The translations under genes and the position numbers were made by a program. The notes beneath the pieces were generated by a model that saw only the letters and a program-made list of their open reading frames with translations, did no database searches and was not told where the DNA came from. Positions 46,918 through 58,070 of a stretch of 64,000 nucleotides of DNA are shown here, piece by piece. Within the stretch, counting starts at the first letter, position 1, and each line of letters begins with the position of its first letter. This DNA is from Coriolopsis trogii (lineage: Eukaryota; Basidiomycota; Agaricomycetes; Polyporales; Polyporaceae). The stretch spans positions 558,001-622,000 of the forward strand of contig JAHYIO010000001.1 in assembly GCA_020543525.1 (NCBI GenBank). Reading direction: 5' to 3'.

Positions 46918-48868
46918 ATGAGCTACTTCACCCTCTCCCCGAATCCCCGCAACGCCGGCGCGGATAGCCCAGGGTCTTCAGTATTCGACTTGCCTACCCA
47001 GCCCAGCAAACCCTCACCGCTCCCTGAGAGGAAGCCCCGCATCCTTTCAGGACAGTCTACAGATGGCCAAGTTGCTTGTCCTGGTGCAGAAACGTCCTTT
47101 GTCGTCATATCTGGAGGAACTGGGTGCAATTCGATCTGCTCGGCTTTTGGCCAGTCCGCTTGCTACATTCTCCCCGTATCCGATGATGGAGGTTCGTCAA
47201 GCGAGATAATCCGAGTATTGGGAGGGCCTTCCATTGGTGAGCATTCTGGTCGTGGTATGCGGACAGGTCCTGAGACCGGCGCAGGTGACATCCGTTCGAG
47301 ACTGGTACGACTGATTCCTGCCGCCGATGCTGGGTCGCCCTTGGATGCTATCCGGAACTTGCTTGCCTATCGACTCCCAGCTACCTACACGGAGAGGGAG
47401 GCACGCGACGAATGGAGAGACATTGTGGAAGGCCGCAGTCCGCTATGGACGGGAATTCCGAATGACCGTAAAGAAATGATCAGAGGTCAGTCTACATGGA
47501 TTTCACGAGTCGTCCCGAGCCCGACTACTATAGGACAGCCTTTCTGGTGCACTTTGAAAGCGAGATTCTGTCACGGGCCCACAAGAATTTCTCGTTCGTC
47601 AATGGCAGGTATGTCTTTCCTGGACTGAGCCAGTCCGTCCGACCTCTCAGACATCGTGCAGTATCGGAAACTACTTCCTCTCTGCTGCTCAAGCCTTCTT
47701 CCGCTCCCTACCTTCGGCTATTTTCTTGTTTTCCTCTATCACTAACAGCCAGGCAAACATCTTGCCCGTCATTGTCACCAACCATACAGTCACTATCGCC
47801 GCAGAGCTGGTGAGCAAAGTATGCCCCTAATGGGCCTCATAAACATAGCCCATATCCCATGTCTGCTGTAGGAGAATGGCGAAAGACTCGTGGGACAGTG
47901 CGAAATCTCACACCCCGTCCACCAAGGTCCGCGCATCGACATCTCCGATCACGACGCAACGTCGCCGGTGGACCCGCTTGACGGCACGTTACCTCGAAGC
48001 CGCAATCTTGCCTTCCAAGCAGAAGGCAAGAATCAATTTGAGCCTCTCAACTCCCGTATCACAAGTATGTAGGAGCGCATATATGCGTATCCTGTGAAAC
48101 TGACTCTAGTTAGGATTGTTCTACATCAATGCGTACGGAAACGAGATTCACCCGTCACCTAATCCCGACTTCATCTCATCTCTCTCGCGACACAATATTC
48201 TCGTCTATTCGTGCGGCTCGTTGTGGACTAGGTGGGTCTGATGCCCGCTACATGGAATCCGCGTTCCTCATGATAAGCCCAGCATTATCCCATGTCTTGC
48301 TTTGAAAGGTGTCGCGAATGCCATTGCCGGCTCGCGTTCTCTGAGGGCAAAGGTATTACTGCGTGAGTTTCTCATCGCTCCCACATTACCTTTTCTATTC
48401 ACTAAGTTGCGCCAGTGAACTCCGCCAACGACAGAGAGACAGACGGGTATACCGCAGTCGATTACATTCGGTAGGCGGATTCCAACTTTTAAACAAGGCG
48501 ACGAAACAGGCTTGACGAAGCATCTAATTAGCACCATCGCACGGACGTTGAACGATGGCCACCACGCCAAGAGCTACGGGGGCTTGAGCAAGGCTGATAC
48601 GACGTACCCGACTTCGGCCTTCATAACGCACCTGGTGTATCTGAAAGGTACTGCGATAGAGCTGGACGTGCGACATATCACGGTACGTCAATCATCTGTG
48701 TATAGTAGTCTCCATTCGTTGACCTTTCCTGATTATCTGCAGGCTCTGGGGGTACGTTGCATCGAGGTGGAGGGGACCGTGAACGACAAAACAAAGCTGC
48801 CTCAATTTGAGGCCTCGTCGGTCAACGACGCGCTTCGCGAGATTCTTCGCAGCGTCTCGGAGGACTGA
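46918..48868 (+). CDS. CofD/UPF0052-family protein (2-phospho-L-lactate transferase fold)
   Basis: Start MSYFTLSPNPRNAGADSPGS. The CofD Rossmann-like core reads TSFVVISGGTGCNSICSAFG, CYILPVSDDGGSSSEIIRVL, then after an intron DIRSRLVRLI and LDAIRNLLAYRLP. Later exons read FSFVNGSIGNYFLSAAQAFF, ILPVIVTNHTVTIAAELENG and GERLVGQCEISHPVHQGPRI. These are followed by RLFYINAYGNEIHPSPNPDF, ILVYSCGSLWTSIIPCLALK and YPTSAFITHLVYLKGTAIEL. It ends SSVNDALREILRSVSED. About eight introns. In archaea and actinobacteria the fold makes coenzyme F420. Fungi do not make F420, so the fungal substrate (yeast YNL011C relatives) is unknown. The nucleotide-binding GGTG and DDGGS motifs are intact. Confidence 0.88.
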
Positions 48869-49197
48869 CCGATGCGAGGAGAGAGTGCCGCTCGTCCCGC
48901 CGACGAGGAACCTCGTCCCCCTTGACTGGGGCTCGTCTAGAAGATAACGTGCATGTACAGTGGACTCTTTCGTCATGTTGCCATTTTATGGTCGTCGAAG
49001 GCGTAGGCTGCGTGTGAATAAGTGTTGAGTGGAAGAGGTCGGGTGACCTTGCCTGCGAACGACATGAGATTGGGCTAGAACCCTGTCTGAATTCAAAGAT
49101 AGCACTGTTAGGCGGCGCATGCCACTGCTGTCACCACCACTAGCCCTTCGTTCACGAACGTCCATGATCCCCTCATGAGCCCTACTCGTCGGCGAAC
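48869..49197. other. intergenic
   Basis: About 330 bases between two plus-strand genes; nothing recognised. Confidence 0.4.
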
Positions 49198-50700
49198 ATG
49201 GCGACGACAGCAAAGCCAGACAATGACCAGACGTTGAAAGTAAAGCATGCGCATCCGAGGCGCAGCGAGTCGAGCTCGCGAGGGAGATCCATCTTGCTCT
49301 CCGGTGCGTGTCTCCGCGTTGATCTCCGCGCGCGATCCACTACCCGCGAGCCCAACACGAGTCTTTCATCTTACCCGCATCCCCGCACTCTTCACACCCA
49401 GGAAACAAGCCTGTTGGGCATGGTGAGCCGGTAGCCGACATCAGCGTGCACAACGTCGAGCGCGAGCCTGCACCATCGTCGTCCCCGCCATCTTCCTCCC
49501 ATCCTACTGCCAATGCCCAGACCCCGCGTGTGCCTGACGCAGAGGCAGAGGCAGACGGGCGGCCACCTTCCATCCACCTCTCCGAGCACGAAGAGCCTAC
49601 AGTCGCTACAGTGACCTCAGGGGAGACCCGGTACGCCCTCACAGACGCAGTAGACCCCTCCGAGTCCCAGTGTGCACAAATGCCTCCTCCCCCTTGTCCT
49701 CACGCAGGCATGGTAGCGTCCCGCCCACGACGCATGACCCTCGACCTCCCGGGCTCGCCCATCGATGTCCTCTACGACTCCGACCACAAGCTCTCGCTCG
49801 AAGGGACGTCCCCCAAACCATGCATCGTCCCCGGGAACGCCCTGCACCTCATCGACGACGACCCGGCGGCGCCGCGGTCGGCGACCCCGCCCTCGCTCAT
49901 CATCGTCGGCGACGAGTCCGAGCACGGCGACCCAGAAGGTGACACTGACATCGACGACATCGACGACGACATCCGGGACCACGCCCAAGGGCGTGGACCA
50001 GCCTCTGCGGCAGACCGGAGCGCGTCCCAGCCCCCGCCGTCGAGCGCGGCCCGTCCTGCCCCTCGGGTGCGCTTTCGGTCGCGCGTGCGCATCACGTCTG
50101 GACTGCACCGGCACCGACACTCGACGAGCACCCCGGGCGCGGGAGTTACTTCGACGCCGGGATCGGAAACGACGACGGACTCGCCTTCCTCGTCCATCTC
50201 TGCACCCCTGCGCTACCAGGCGGACGAGAACGCGGCGTGGGGCCCTATTGGGAAGCGGCTCAGCGCGTATACTGCGTCCGGCGGGTGGCAGCGGCGCATG
50301 CAGGTCAGTCAAGGGCAGATCCAGGGAAAGACGGATGGAGACGGGACAAGGGGAGGTGCGGCGGGACGGAGGGTTGCACGGGGCGGGCGAGGATACACTG
50401 AACGGACACCTCTGCTACGGCCGGTACCTGGGGCGGCGGACACTGACGAGGATACAGAAGATATGAGTGAGGAAGAGCGGGCAGTGCGCGCTGCGGCACT
50501 ACGGAGGGAGGAGGAGGCCGTATTCGGGAAGTGGCCTTGGAGAGTATTCAACCGACATGTGAGTCTTTCGCTGCCTTGTCTTTGTATAGCGTTGTCTGAC
50601 ATGTGTATTCCTTATGGCGCGTTGACAGTGGTGGTGGTACCATGCCGAGCCTATACTATGTTGCTGTTGTGCGGACGACTCCGACTACGAAGAGTTCTGA
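49198..50700 (+). CDS. long disordered protein with acidic block and Trp/Cys-rich C-terminal tail (orphan)
   Basis: Three exons. Exon 1 (MATTAKPDNDQTLKVKHAHP, then RGRSILLS) splices through a GTGCGT donor to GNKPVGHGEPVADISVHNVE at about 49402. The long exon is Ser/Pro/Ala-rich, with MTLDLPGSPIDVLYDSDHKL, an acidic DTDIDDIDDDIRD, an Arg-rich RVRFRSRVRITS and a tidier segment RYQADENAAWGPIGKRLSAY. It ends in the helical EEERAVRAAALRREEEAVFG, then KWPWRVFNRH. The last intron joins to WWWYHAEPILCCCCADDSDY and EEF at 50700. Three Trp followed by four consecutive Cys and an acidic end suggest a membrane-associated, acylated tail, which is inference. ERTPLLRPV resembles a dileucine sorting signal. 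About 510 residues; family not recognised. Confidence 0.72.
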
Positions 50701-50927
50701 GCTGCCTCGGTACGATTGTATGCATGCATTTAGAGCTGTACTGCTCTACACGACTCCTGCTCTGTTTATCCCCACTCCATGTGCTCAGGTCTATATATGC
50801 GACCATCCACTACTTCGTTGTATTACTGTACTTTACTGTACCGACATCCTTCTGATACCCAATGCACTGATTGGTCTGCCAAGCACACAGATTATACAAC
50901 TTCTATTGCCGCTGCAGCATTGGAGGT

Positions 50928-52447
50928 CTACTGCTTCGCCTCCTGCGCCTCCTCCGGGGTCTTCGCCTTCTTGGGAGCGACCATCGTTGGCGGCAGCGTC
51001 GTGATGGGCGGCAAGAGCGCCGTCGCCGTCTTGCGCGCGTTCTGGATCAGCACCTGGTCCATGATGACGAGCGCGGCCATGGCCTCAACGATGGGCACGG
51101 CGCGGGGCACAACGCACGGGTCGTGTCTACCACGCGCGGCGAGCGTGCCCGCCGTGCCGTCGTACTGCGCCGTCTGCTGCGGCTGGGAGATCGTGGCGGG
51201 GCTCTTGAAGCCGACGCGGAAGTAGACGTCCTCGCCGTTCGCGATCCCGCCCTGGACGCCGCCGGACCAGTTCGTGCGCGTGCGCATGCGCCCGTCGGGC
51301 TGGAGCTCGAACGCGTCGTTGTGCCGCGAGCCGGGGACTTGGGTGCCGCGGAAGCCGGAGCCGATCTCGAACGCTTTCGTGGCGGGGATGGAGAGCATGG
51401 CGTGCCCGAGCTTCGCCTCGAGCTTGTCGAACACGGGCTCGCCGATGCCCGAGGGCACGTTGCGGATGACGCAGGTGACGGTGCCGCCGATGGAGTCGTT
51501 GGCGTCTTTGGCGCGGAGGATGCGCTGTTTTTTTTTGTTGTTGTGGAGAGTCAGCATGCGGCGGTGCGTGAGCAGAAGGAAGGTAGAGGCGCACCTTGGT
51601 CATGCGCTCTGAGGTCTCCGCGTGTGGGCAGCGCGTTGGGTAGGCGTCGACCTTCTCGCGGGTGACAGTCTTCAAGAGCTCGACGAACTCGGGGCTCAGA
51701 GCGTCCTCTACGGTGTCATCTTCTTCCGCCGGCACCTGCGAGGGCGGCGATACAGCTGAGGGCAGCTGGACCTTGCCGACGGAGGAGACGAAAGCGACGA
51801 TCTCGACACCGTACGCGAGCTTCAGGTATCTCTCAGCAATCGCGCCCGCGGCGACCCGACCTGGATCGGAACGCAAGTCAGAGCATGCTCTGGTGCTGTA
51901 CACTTGGCTTTGAAATGGGTGTGGGACGCTCACCGATAGTTTCGCGGGCACTGCTCCGACCGCCACCGCTGCTCGCCTTGACGCCGTATTTTTCGAGGTA
52001 CGTCCAGTCGGCGTGGCTCGGGCGCGGGTACAGATCTGTCTCGGAGTAGTCCTTCGGGCGCTGGTCCTCGTTGCGGACGAGGAGGCCAATGGGCGTCCCG
52101 AGGGTGATTCCGTGCTCGATCCCGGACTGGAGGTGGACGAGGTCCTTCTCGTCTCGCTATTCGTTCCAGCAAGTGGCCGTGTTATCGCCTGGGGACGAAG
52201 ACCTGACAGGCGTGCGCGATGTACTCACGGGCGTGGTGAGGTTGCTCTGACCCGGTCGTCTCCTGCTGAGCTGCACTTGGACGTCTTGCGCTGTGAGGGG
52301 GAGACCCTGGACCATGTCCGAGTGAGCTAGGCATGGTAAGATTGACCGCACACTTACCGGTGGGCATCCGTCTATGATTGCACCCACAGAGGCGCAGTGA
52401 GATTCTCCGTAAGTGGTAACGCGGAATAGGGTGCCAAAGGTAGACAT
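50928..52447 (-). CDS. ARO2: chorismate synthase
   Basis: Last enzyme of the shikimate pathway; it converts 5-enolpyruvylshikimate-3-phosphate to chorismate using reduced FMN. Start [20 protein letters not shown] (52447) includes the first signature with the active-site His. Next come [20 protein letters not shown] and [20 protein letters not shown], then [20 protein letters not shown] plus ARE (second signature with His and Ser). Further exons give [60 protein letters not shown] and [20 protein letters not shown]. It ends at 50928. The fungal insertion [20 protein letters not shown] is present. In yeast Aro2 is bifunctional, with its own flavin reductase; that is likely here too but not visible by eye. 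Confidence 0.97.
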
Positions 52448-53131
52448 CTGTGGACTCTCGGGTTCAGCTATGGAGTACAGACCAAGAAACCATAGCTGGC
52501 ATCCCCAGCTTCTCCACGCTCATGAAGCGCAACAATGCGTCGAGTTTCATGGTCAACTACTCGTTCATCGGTGTGTATGTGGGACAAGAGGCGATGGAAA
52601 GGTCATAGATGCATGTACCTCGACGTCTCGATGGTAGGAGATGGGGGATGCTCGCAATGGGTCAGACGCACCTTGTGAAGCTGTATTGTCTATGCTGGTG
52701 GTGGTAGGATGAAGGAGAGGGAGCTGTGAACGCGGGGTCGGAGGCTGAAGAAATGTGAGAGTACTGTCGTGCCACTATATGCAGCACCGCTCTCGTTTTG
52801 TGTTGTGGTCCGATCTCGTCGGTGGAGACTTGATAGAGCCTGTGCGTCGGTGAGCCCACGACGGTATGGAAGCAAAAAACGTTCGAGTTCATACAGCTTT
52901 GGGCGAGTCGCAGCGAGAATCGGGATGACTCGCTTGTATAAATCTAAAGCACTCGAGATTAGATTAGATCAATTGTTCCCGTGCCCTTAGCCGTCCGACA
53001 TATCCGGAAGGCGTAGTCGTTCCCACCGTTTCTCAACGACCACCACGACGCTCACGCGAGTCCTGTACTAGTAGGTACTATGGACATGAATACATCGAGA
53101 GACCAGGTCTGATTGAAGCATACGACAGACA
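52448..53131. other. divergent promoter region
   Basis: About 680 bases between divergent ARO2 and the DUF7704-type gene. I see no gene and no clear consensus site. Confidence 0.4.
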
Positions 53132-54009
53132 ATGCCACTGATATCCTACTTCCCAGCTCTACCAGGCTTGTACCAGTTGCTGTTCTTGCACATCGAACCA
53201 GGTGCGCAAATCCGACCTTGCATGCCATTTCTTCATAGACATGAGCGCATGACAGTGTCCACTGTGCTTCCTGCCATAATGGCCTGGTGGCGGCCCGGCG
53301 CCGCCTGGTACCACCACGAGCTCATTCCCGATGGTACCTCCATGCCCGCGGCCATCGACCCGCGGACGACCATGGCCATCTGGCAGCTCGGAAACTGTGG
53401 GTTGTCATCTGAGACCTTGGATTGACGAGAGCTCATGATATGCTTGCTATACCGCCGATTGCTACAGGTTATCTTCTTCTGGGTCTGATCTCGACGTTTG
53501 TCTTCCGTGCGGTGCGCGACACGCTGCCAGGCAACGCCGTCGCCCAGGAGCGCATCCTCGGCGCGAGCTTCACGGCTCTGGCCCTGGCCGATGTGAGTCC
53601 TCGGAGACACTCCATCGACTGCCAAGTTTGTTTCACTAACCGTCATGCCGTCCAGGTCACCCAGTGAGAACACATCGAAGCTGTCGGCGGCACGTTGCTC
53701 ATCCATCTGTCGCATAGCGTTTTCTGGTCGTTCGTGGGTCTCCCCGAGTCTCTCAAGTACTCGTTCTCCAGCTGGAACTCCATGACGCACGGAAACATCA
53801 CTTTTACGCTCTTTCTCTTCAGCATGCGGTGCGTCACGTCTTCCCATTCGTGTCCTCCCTTCCTCGCGTTCCGCAGAATCTCCTTGGTGTGGTACACCGG
53901 CCAATGAGCTGACTTGCCCCGTTCCTTTGATAGGATGGCCTGGTTCCTTGGCATAGGCCGAACACGCTACTACTACGGGAAGCCCGATCCACGCTCGAAA
54001 GCAACCTAA
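53132..54009 (+). CDS. small multi-pass membrane protein, DUF7704-type
   Basis: Five introns are needed and all keep frame. The product reads MPLISYFPALPGLYQLLFLH-IEP, VSTVLPAIMAWWRPGAAWYH, LGNCYLLLGLISTFVFRAVR, LGASFTALALADVTH, VFWSFVGLPESLKYSFSSWN, THGNITFTLFLFSMRMAWFL and GIGRTRYYYGKPDP. About 175 residues with four hydrophobic stretches (about 8-35, 72-90, 100-120 and 140-160), so a membrane protein. An in-frame TGA just after VTQ is removed by an intron with donor GTGAGAACAC and acceptor CGCATAG, which restores VTHVFWSF. The family is widespread in fungi and of unknown function. Confidence 0.75.
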
Positions 54010-56116
54010 TATGCGAGTCCCGTACTGCACTATTAGCGGTCTCATACTGCGCGCACGCGGTGTTCTGTCTTCCACCAGCTCTTCCAAGAGCCCAACAGAT
54101 AGACACATACATGTACGCACGCACCAGTACTGCGGATCTACTGGGCTCATGCTCTGTACAGTGCTCTCCCATCGCTCTCAATGCTATTCTATTCGCACCC
54201 TGTCGTGTTTGTTTTCACATGCGCGCTCTCCCACCTTCCTCCCGTCTCTTTCGCGACTCGGGCACACCCACATACGACTCAGAGCGGTCGCGATCCGTGA
54301 ACTATCCCCCACGCTATATCGAGACCTTTCTGATGTGGCTACGTATGTCCCTACGACTCTGCATACACATGACGAGCACGGGCCCGCCATGGAGCTCAGG
54401 ATCCGGAGGGATATCTTCTTCGACTTCCCTTCCATTCTCCCGCCGTTCCCACCCCCACGTTCGTCTCGCTTCCACGTCTAAAACGGATCCGTTCCTGAGA
54501 GGATACTTGGTGTACACAGTATGAGTATCGCACCCTTCGGCCGGCCCTGATCGCCGTTCATGTATGCACGATTAGTCCCCGGGCTGCGCGGTAGAACGAC
54601 TCGACCACTCCGGATCCGGTGTTTCTCCGTTACTACGGGCCGGGGTTATGTGCGGGTCGTCATGCAGCCCCATGCTCAGGATCCGCCGGCATTCACATCA
54701 GTTCATGATCCAGCCGATTTCACGTCGGGTGCGTACGTGGGCGTGGGGATGTCGACCTCTCTAGTCTCGCGTACATGCATTCAGTGCGGTGTACGTACGA
54801 GGACTACTGACTGGCTTTAGACACGAATCCACCCACCCGCGGCCCGATAACACATCCTCATGTGCTAAGACTCCGCCACGTACAGCACTCGAATACAACC
54901 ACCCCAAATGGGCCCGACGGCAAACACGGATCGGCGGAAGACGTGCACTCCAATCACGACTCTCAGACGGTCTCAGACAGACACCCAACATACACAAGAG
55001 ATGCCTTTGATTTCACGCTTCGCCATTCACGAGTCCGAGTCTGGGAGGACGTACAGAGGACTTGGGCTAGGGTACGGAGGTACGATATACGATACATAAT
55101 ACAAAAAAAAGCCGGAACGCAGAAACGCACACCGTGACAGGGAGACATGAGACGGAGTACGTACGGGAGACGGAGACAGAGACGGGGGACGGAAGGGACA
55201 CAGACGAGGGAGGGAGAGAGAGGGTTCGACGAAACTCGGATGCTTTAACTAAGGTGCTATCGCACAGCACAATCACAGACACGGGAGGGATACAGGAGGG
55301 ACTGGAAAATGGGGAAGTGGAGTGGGGAGAGGAAAACCGAGGACGGCATACAAGCACACAGGACGAGGGGGGGATGGGCATAATGAAGGAGATCAAGGAG
55401 AAACCAACAACAAGGTGGACGCACGCAGCACGCAGAGAGACACCCACAAACGAGGCAAGGGGTGCCCCACACACAGGGAAGCCCACGACGACGCCACTCT
55501 GAGCGCGTCTGCCACTGGAAAAGAAGCGAGCCAAACGCCCCCGGTCAGCCGTGGCGCGCGTGGCCGTCCCACGAGAGGCGACAGGCGGGAACACATCGCG
55601 CCATCCCACAGCCTTGCCGACTTTCCCGGCACGCGCCTCGCGACTGGCCGCATCTTGTGTCCTTCTGCCCGCTCCTGCCCTGCCCTTCGTGTGTGCGTGT
55701 GTGTATGCGTGCCGCCCCGGCCCTCCGCTCCAGAGAGTCTTCTCCTTCCTCAAGAGCCGTCATTCTCCCCGCGTTCCCATCGAGCCCCATGTGTGTGGGT
55801 GAATGTTCAAGTATTGCATGCGTGCCTGGGCCAGGGACGGGGAAGGGGAAAAGGGAGAACGGGGGATCAAGTGTTGAACAGCGGGACGATGCAAGAAATG
55901 TATGCGATTAATGACGAGTGGGATGCGATGCGATGCAAAGGACGCGAGCCATGATGCATGTTGGAGTGTCGTGAGACGCAGATGATGCCGTGGAGCGAGT
56001 GCGGAGCCTAGAGCAATGATAGCGAAACACAAGAGGCTGAGCCAACGCAGTATGCGCCGAGAGGCCGACGACACAGACTCATGCACATCCCATGAATTTA
56101 GTGGATTGCGCGTTCC
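54010..56116. other. 2.1-kb gene-free interval with a purine-rich tract
   Basis: Between convergent genes. 55140-55440 is strongly purine-rich on the plus strand (GGGAGAGAGAGGG-type runs), so the YAP1 transcript would carry a pyrimidine-rich 3' region if it extends this far. No coding frame with splice support is seen. Confidence 0.45.
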
Positions 56117-58070
56117 TCACTGCTTCGCCTGGATCGCAGCTTGCCTGGCCGCGAGGGTCTCGATGATGTGGTGCACACCCTCGGGCTCGAGGACGACCTT
56201 CGTCCCGTCGCACCGCGCCTTGCTCGTGAACTCGGTACACAAATCGTTGATGTCCACATCCTGTGCCCGTATCCACGTTCAGCCTCGGAGCTCACTTCGA
56301 GAAACGACAAAAGAACTGGACCAACCTTGAACTGGGGGTTCGACGTGATCGTCCGCCACGCCGTCAGCACCTCGATGTTCTTGTCGCTCTGCTGCGTCTT
56401 CGGGAAGCTCGAGCCTCGGCACAGCACAAACGGCGATCCGCCGCCCTCCTCAGTCGCCTTCCGCAGGAAAGGCGCAAACGGCACGTTGCACGAAGCTCCG
56501 TCGACATGCATCTTGTCCACTTCGTCCGCGGGCGACGACGCGGGCGACTGCGCAAACGCCGACTGGCCCGCGTCTGCGATATGTTTTGAGAGCTGCGCCT
56601 TGGTCTTGGGGCAATCCGTCGTGTCGTGTCCGGGAGGGTGCCCGGCCGGACTCGAACCATCCACAGACGGGCTTCCCCCGTTCGTAGCCGCCCCTCCTGG
56701 TGAAGATGACGATGAGGTTAATGATGGCGTGCGATGTGATACGGGCGATAGTGAGCTCGGCGGGCTTGATACGAGGGCGCGGAAGTCCACTCCACTCGTG
56801 TCGTTCGAGGACAAGAAGTTACCTCCGAAGAGCTGGTCAAGGGCATCTTGCCCTGCGCCCTCGGGCGGGGTCCAATGCTCGCTGAATGCTTCGAAAGATG
56901 GATAATGCTGCCCGTTGTACGTGAATGGCGGGCTGTCCGCGGGAGACGGTTCCGCAAACGACGTGAACATGGGGTTGCTCGCGATAGTCTTGTACTGATG
57001 AGCGTTGTAGAAGGGAGCATCCGACATGTTCGCATCGAGCGGTTCCTCGGCGGGGTTGAGCATATTTGGATCGAAAGAGATGAGCGAGTTAAAGTTCAAG
57101 TCGAAATGCGACTGCGGAGGCTGTGTCTGCATCGGTGGCTTGCTGGGGCCCGCACCAGGAGACGAGAAGTTGAACTGCATAGCGTGGTCGAACGTGTTCT
57201 GCACTGGCTGAGGGTTACTGCGAGGGGCAGAGAAAGTGAACGCGGCCTGCTTGAGCATCATGTTCTCATTTTGGAGGCGCTGCAGCAAGTCCCGCAGATT
57301 CTCGTTCTCCTGCTCGGTGAGCTGATTCTTTGCCTCAAGCGCGGCAACCTTGTCTTCGAGCTGTTGTGACATGAGATACCATTCACGAGCAGGCGCGGGT
57401 GACAGCAACTTACGTCTCTGACGTGCTTTTCCTTGCGTTCCCTGAACGCCCGTTGAGCGGCGCGGTTCTGCTCCTTGCGCTTGAGGAGACGGCTCTCATC
57501 CTGCACGTTGTCAACATTTAGGCACGGGATGATAAGATGAGACACGCATACTTTACTGACCTGCGGAGCACCGGGCTTGCGACGGGCACTCGATGAGCTG
57601 GTGGTCTTCTTGCCGCCAGGGGTGGCTGATAGACGAGGCTCAACCAACATTTTGTGTTATCGAAACTGAGAGAACGTACAAGAAGTGTGCTGGGTCTTAT
57701 GTTGAGGCTCGTCGTCATTGTCGTTTGTGGCCTTGCGCTTCAAAGAGCCATCCTCGTGTGCATGATCGCCGTCTCGGTCGAAAACCCCTGACTGTCTACG
57801 TGAGACGCTGGAATCGTTGTGAGTGCTGGGGGGACTAGGGCTGCTGTCGCTGGAAGGGGGGCTGATGTTGTTGTGAGGGAAGTTGCTAATGCTCTGTGGG
57901 TCAATGCCGTCTGGGTTCTCGAACGACAACGGGGCGTTGACACCGGCGGCGCCAGGGAACTGCTTCTGGAGAAAAGCGAGGAAGTCGTCGTCGGGGAGGG
58001 CTGAGAAGGAATCAGGCTGCTGAGCTGAGATCTCCCAGAAGGAGTGTAGGTCTGACGTGGAGAAATTCAT
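56117..58070 (-). CDS. YAP1: YAP1/PAP1-like bZIP redox transcription factor
   Basis: AP-1-like factor that in yeasts enters the nucleus when Cys in its redox domains oxidise, and activates antioxidant genes. Start MNFSTSDLHSFWEISAQQPD (58070). An acidic/Ser region with SLKRKATNDNDDE follows. Next is the bZIP: SRLLKRKEQNRAAQRAFRER, then KEKHV, with the AP-1 type basic motif QNRAAQRAFRERKE. The leucine zipper runs LEDKVAALEAKNQLTEQENE, NLRDLLQRLQNENMMLKQAA. The middle part is Ser/Pro/Phe-rich. The n-CRD-like part DCPKTKAQLSKHIADAG has only one Cys. The C-terminal domain DVDINDLCTEFTSKARCDGT has two Cys around a nuclear export-like helix. It ends IETLAARQAAIQAKQ. Four exons or more. Confidence 0.9.

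Noticed and set aside
50871..51665. Plus-strand open frame of 264 codons over ARO2
   Set aside because: Antisense shadow of high-GC ARO2 exons; composition is Arg/Ala/Val/Asp-biased with no motif.
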